DNA of 64,000 bases, from positions 31,700,674 to 31,764,673 of the forward strand of contig CM068546.1 in assembly GCA_035048495.1 (NCBI GenBank). Direction: 5' to 3'. Positions 62,316 through 64,000 of this stretch are shown one piece after another. Below the pieces are notes generated by a model, which was not told the DNA's origin, made no database searches, and saw nothing but the letters and a program-made list of their open reading frames with translations. How positions within the stretch are numbered: position 1 is the stretch's first letter; each line of letters begins with the position of its first letter. The stretch comes from Euptelea pleiosperma. Taxonomy: Eukaryota > Streptophyta > Magnoliopsida > Ranunculales > Eupteleaceae. The position numbers were made by a program, and so were the translations under genes.

Positions 62316-62960
62316 ATTGACTAAAATTAATTTGTTCATAGTTAGCATTGCAAACAAACACACCCTCGAAAGGGAAAGGGAAGAGTAAAAGTAGTCTAAA
62401 ATGAGTTTCACTTGCAATTTGCAATACGGTAAGGCGGCACGTGTGCATTAAAGATTATTTTTTTAGTCAACATGAAAAGCCTTTTCTACTATGTATTTTT
62501 AGGGAAAAAAAAATCAAATTAGGGGCATTTTTTATTTTGGAAAAAATTTCGGCAATTACCTTTATATATACAAATTATAAGCGCCCACGTGAATGCTGCG
62601 TGGCATACCCAAGTTTTGGCTTTAAAATAGTAATAATAGATATAATATGGGGAGTGACGTTACAGGGCACATTTTAAATAAACAAGTGCAACATTTCCTC
62701 AGTTTATTTTGCAATGGTGGCGATCTCATATAGAAATTGGATAATTATAGTGTCCAACCATGTTGGACATAAAAGGTGTTCAACACCAATAAAGTTGTGA
62801 CATGTGTACACGTGAGGAAATGGGAGACCATGTCTACAGGATTTTTTCCGTTCTTTTGCTTTTTTATTTTTCAAAAAAGAGTTGGACTCCCTAGGTCGCC
62901 CGAAACTCTCATAAACAGTCGGACCCAATAACAACCCATAGAAATTTATAGTAAGCCGAC
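62316..62960. other. Intergenic, no element recognised
   Basis: AT-rich sequence without coding signal. Confidence 0.35.
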
Positions 62961-63217
62961 CTTGGTGTCCTTTTCTCGATCAAAATTTTGAAGCAGGGGA
63001 TTTTTTGAGGCGGCAAAGCCGTGGTGAATCACAATGAGCCACAATCTGCTTTTATACAAAAAAATATTTTTGAACAGCGAATTGTGGCGCAATGTGATTG
63101 GCCACTGCTTAGCCGCTTCAAAAAAATTTCTCCCTTTTCTCATTATTTTGAGGTTGGCTTTCGGCAAGTCAAGAGGTACAATTTTGTCCAATAAAAAAGT
63201 GACAAAAGGACACCTAA
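62961..63217. mobile_element. Foldback/MITE-like element
   Basis: The outer arms TTGGTGTCCTTTT and its inverse (AAAAGGACACCTAA), and the longer inner arms 62997-63050 and 63084-63140 (AGCCACAAT, GAATCACAATG and inverse), form a stem of about 55 bp with mismatches. No coding capacity. Target duplication not resolved. Confidence 0.6.
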
Positions 63218-63308
63218 CATAGATTTCTATATGGGACGCCTGGTGGATCACTGCTCTTTTAAAATGTCTAAAATTGCCCCCATTACACTTTACAAAAAGA
63301 AAAGCTAT

Positions 63309-63732
63309 GGTGGCGTTTGGTAAATTAAGTTTTCAGATCTAGAAGTTTAAAGTGCTTAAGATCTGATAGCTTAATGACTTATGTCTGATTTGGGTTGTTT
63401 GGTAAGGTTCTTAAGACTTAAAATTAAGTCAAGGGCATTATGGGTATTTTGAAATATTTATTTGGACACTTTCGTAAGTTTTTAAAAGAGAAAGCTTTAA
63501 GAAAATGGCATTATGGGCATTTATAAGAGAATAATAGAATCTATTTTGGAGATGCTTTTCACCCAAACCACTTACCGCAATAAGTGACCCCAAGCTCACT
63601 TTTTGCTTATGTCTGAAACTCACTTTATTTCGGACATTAAGTTGTTTACCAAACGCCACTTAATTGCCGAAATCACTTAAATGCAGCCCATTAAGACTTA
63701 AGGTCTGAAAAAAAGTTTTACCAAACGCCACC
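63309..63732. mobile_element. Tourist-like (PIF/Harbinger) MITE candidate
   Basis: The ends GGTGGCGTTTGGTAAA and its inverse are TIRs. TAT occurs on both sides (63306-63308, 63733-63735), a 3-bp duplication. The internal copies of TTTACCAAACGCCACT suggest it is a composite or contains a partial second copy. Confidence 0.6.
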
Positions 63733-64000
63733 TATGCCTTCTTCATCTATGAGTTTTTTCTCTGATAAGCAAGTTGCTTCTTATCTGAATGGTCCAAATG
63801 AAAATGAATAAGAGAAAAACCCAAAAAGAAAAACAGTGGTATGGAATAATGGATTGTAATGGACAATTATGAACAATGAAGAGTTTGGCTTTTGTTAATC
63901 ACCCGCTTTACTCTAAAAGCTTAAGCTGTTAGAGGGGGCGTAACTATATATATCAAAGGGTGCATGGGTCTAACCGAGTTGGAGTGCTGACCACACAACA

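Noticed and set aside
1..64000. CRISPR arrays, bacterial operons, organelle insertions
   Set aside because: No regularly spaced repeats, no bacterial gene organisation, and no plastid or mitochondrial gene similarity seen. The sequence is plant nuclear.

Overview
The window is nuclear DNA of a flowering plant. The evidence is split genes with canonical GT-AG introns, two conserved plant gene families, and dense plant-type transposable elements (Ty1/copia, Ty3/gypsy, L1 and RTE LINEs, hAT and MULE MITEs, Helitrons, tRNA-derived SINEs, a TRIM). The inflated introns suggest a genome with TE-rich genes, perhaps a woody eudicot or magnoliid. I cannot name the species.

Layout. (1) 1-8768, minus strand: the first four coding exons of an MO25-like (CAB39 family) scaffold gene. 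Its start is at 8768 and the rest lies beyond the left edge. Intron 1 holds an L1-type LINE split by a hAT derivative, plus a tandem copy of the exon 1/intron 1 junction. (2) 8769-15003: intergenic DNA between two divergent genes, carrying MULE-type MITEs with 9-bp target-site duplications, a Helitron candidate and SINE-like sequence, and ending in the promoter and 5' leader of the next gene. (3) 15004-58491, plus strand: a complete F-box/leucine-rich-repeat gene matching the plant FBL4 family. Eight exons join without a frame break into 616 codons spread over 43.5 kb, so coding sequence is about 4% of the locus. (4) 60405-61019, plus strand: a single-exon ORF of 204 residues that I do not recognise. 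(5) 61.4-63.7 kb: a TRIM with a MITE in one LTR, a foldback element and a Tourist-like MITE.

The seven FBL4 introns are a layered record of insertions. Intron 1 (10.4 kb) holds a decayed gypsy element with a solo LTR inside its own LTR, an RTE LINE and a hAT MITE. Intron 5 (13.9 kb) holds an old copia copy interrupted by a Helitron, a hAT element with a perfect 8-bp duplication, and a young, disabled copia element in antisense. Intron 6 holds LINE fragments and an internally deleted copia. Intron 7 holds a hAT MITE nested with two further MITEs and a broken RPS16 retropseudogene. All exon phases and splice sites are intact despite this load.

I see no operon-like or obviously new biochemical system. 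The most unusual signal is a set of very short target-primed insertions: 15-25 bp of poly(T) plus GATAAG (or a poly(A) version) framed by 12-15 bp direct repeats. They look like LINE retrotransposition events that stopped almost at once. Alignments were done by eye. Element boundaries without target-site duplications are approximate.
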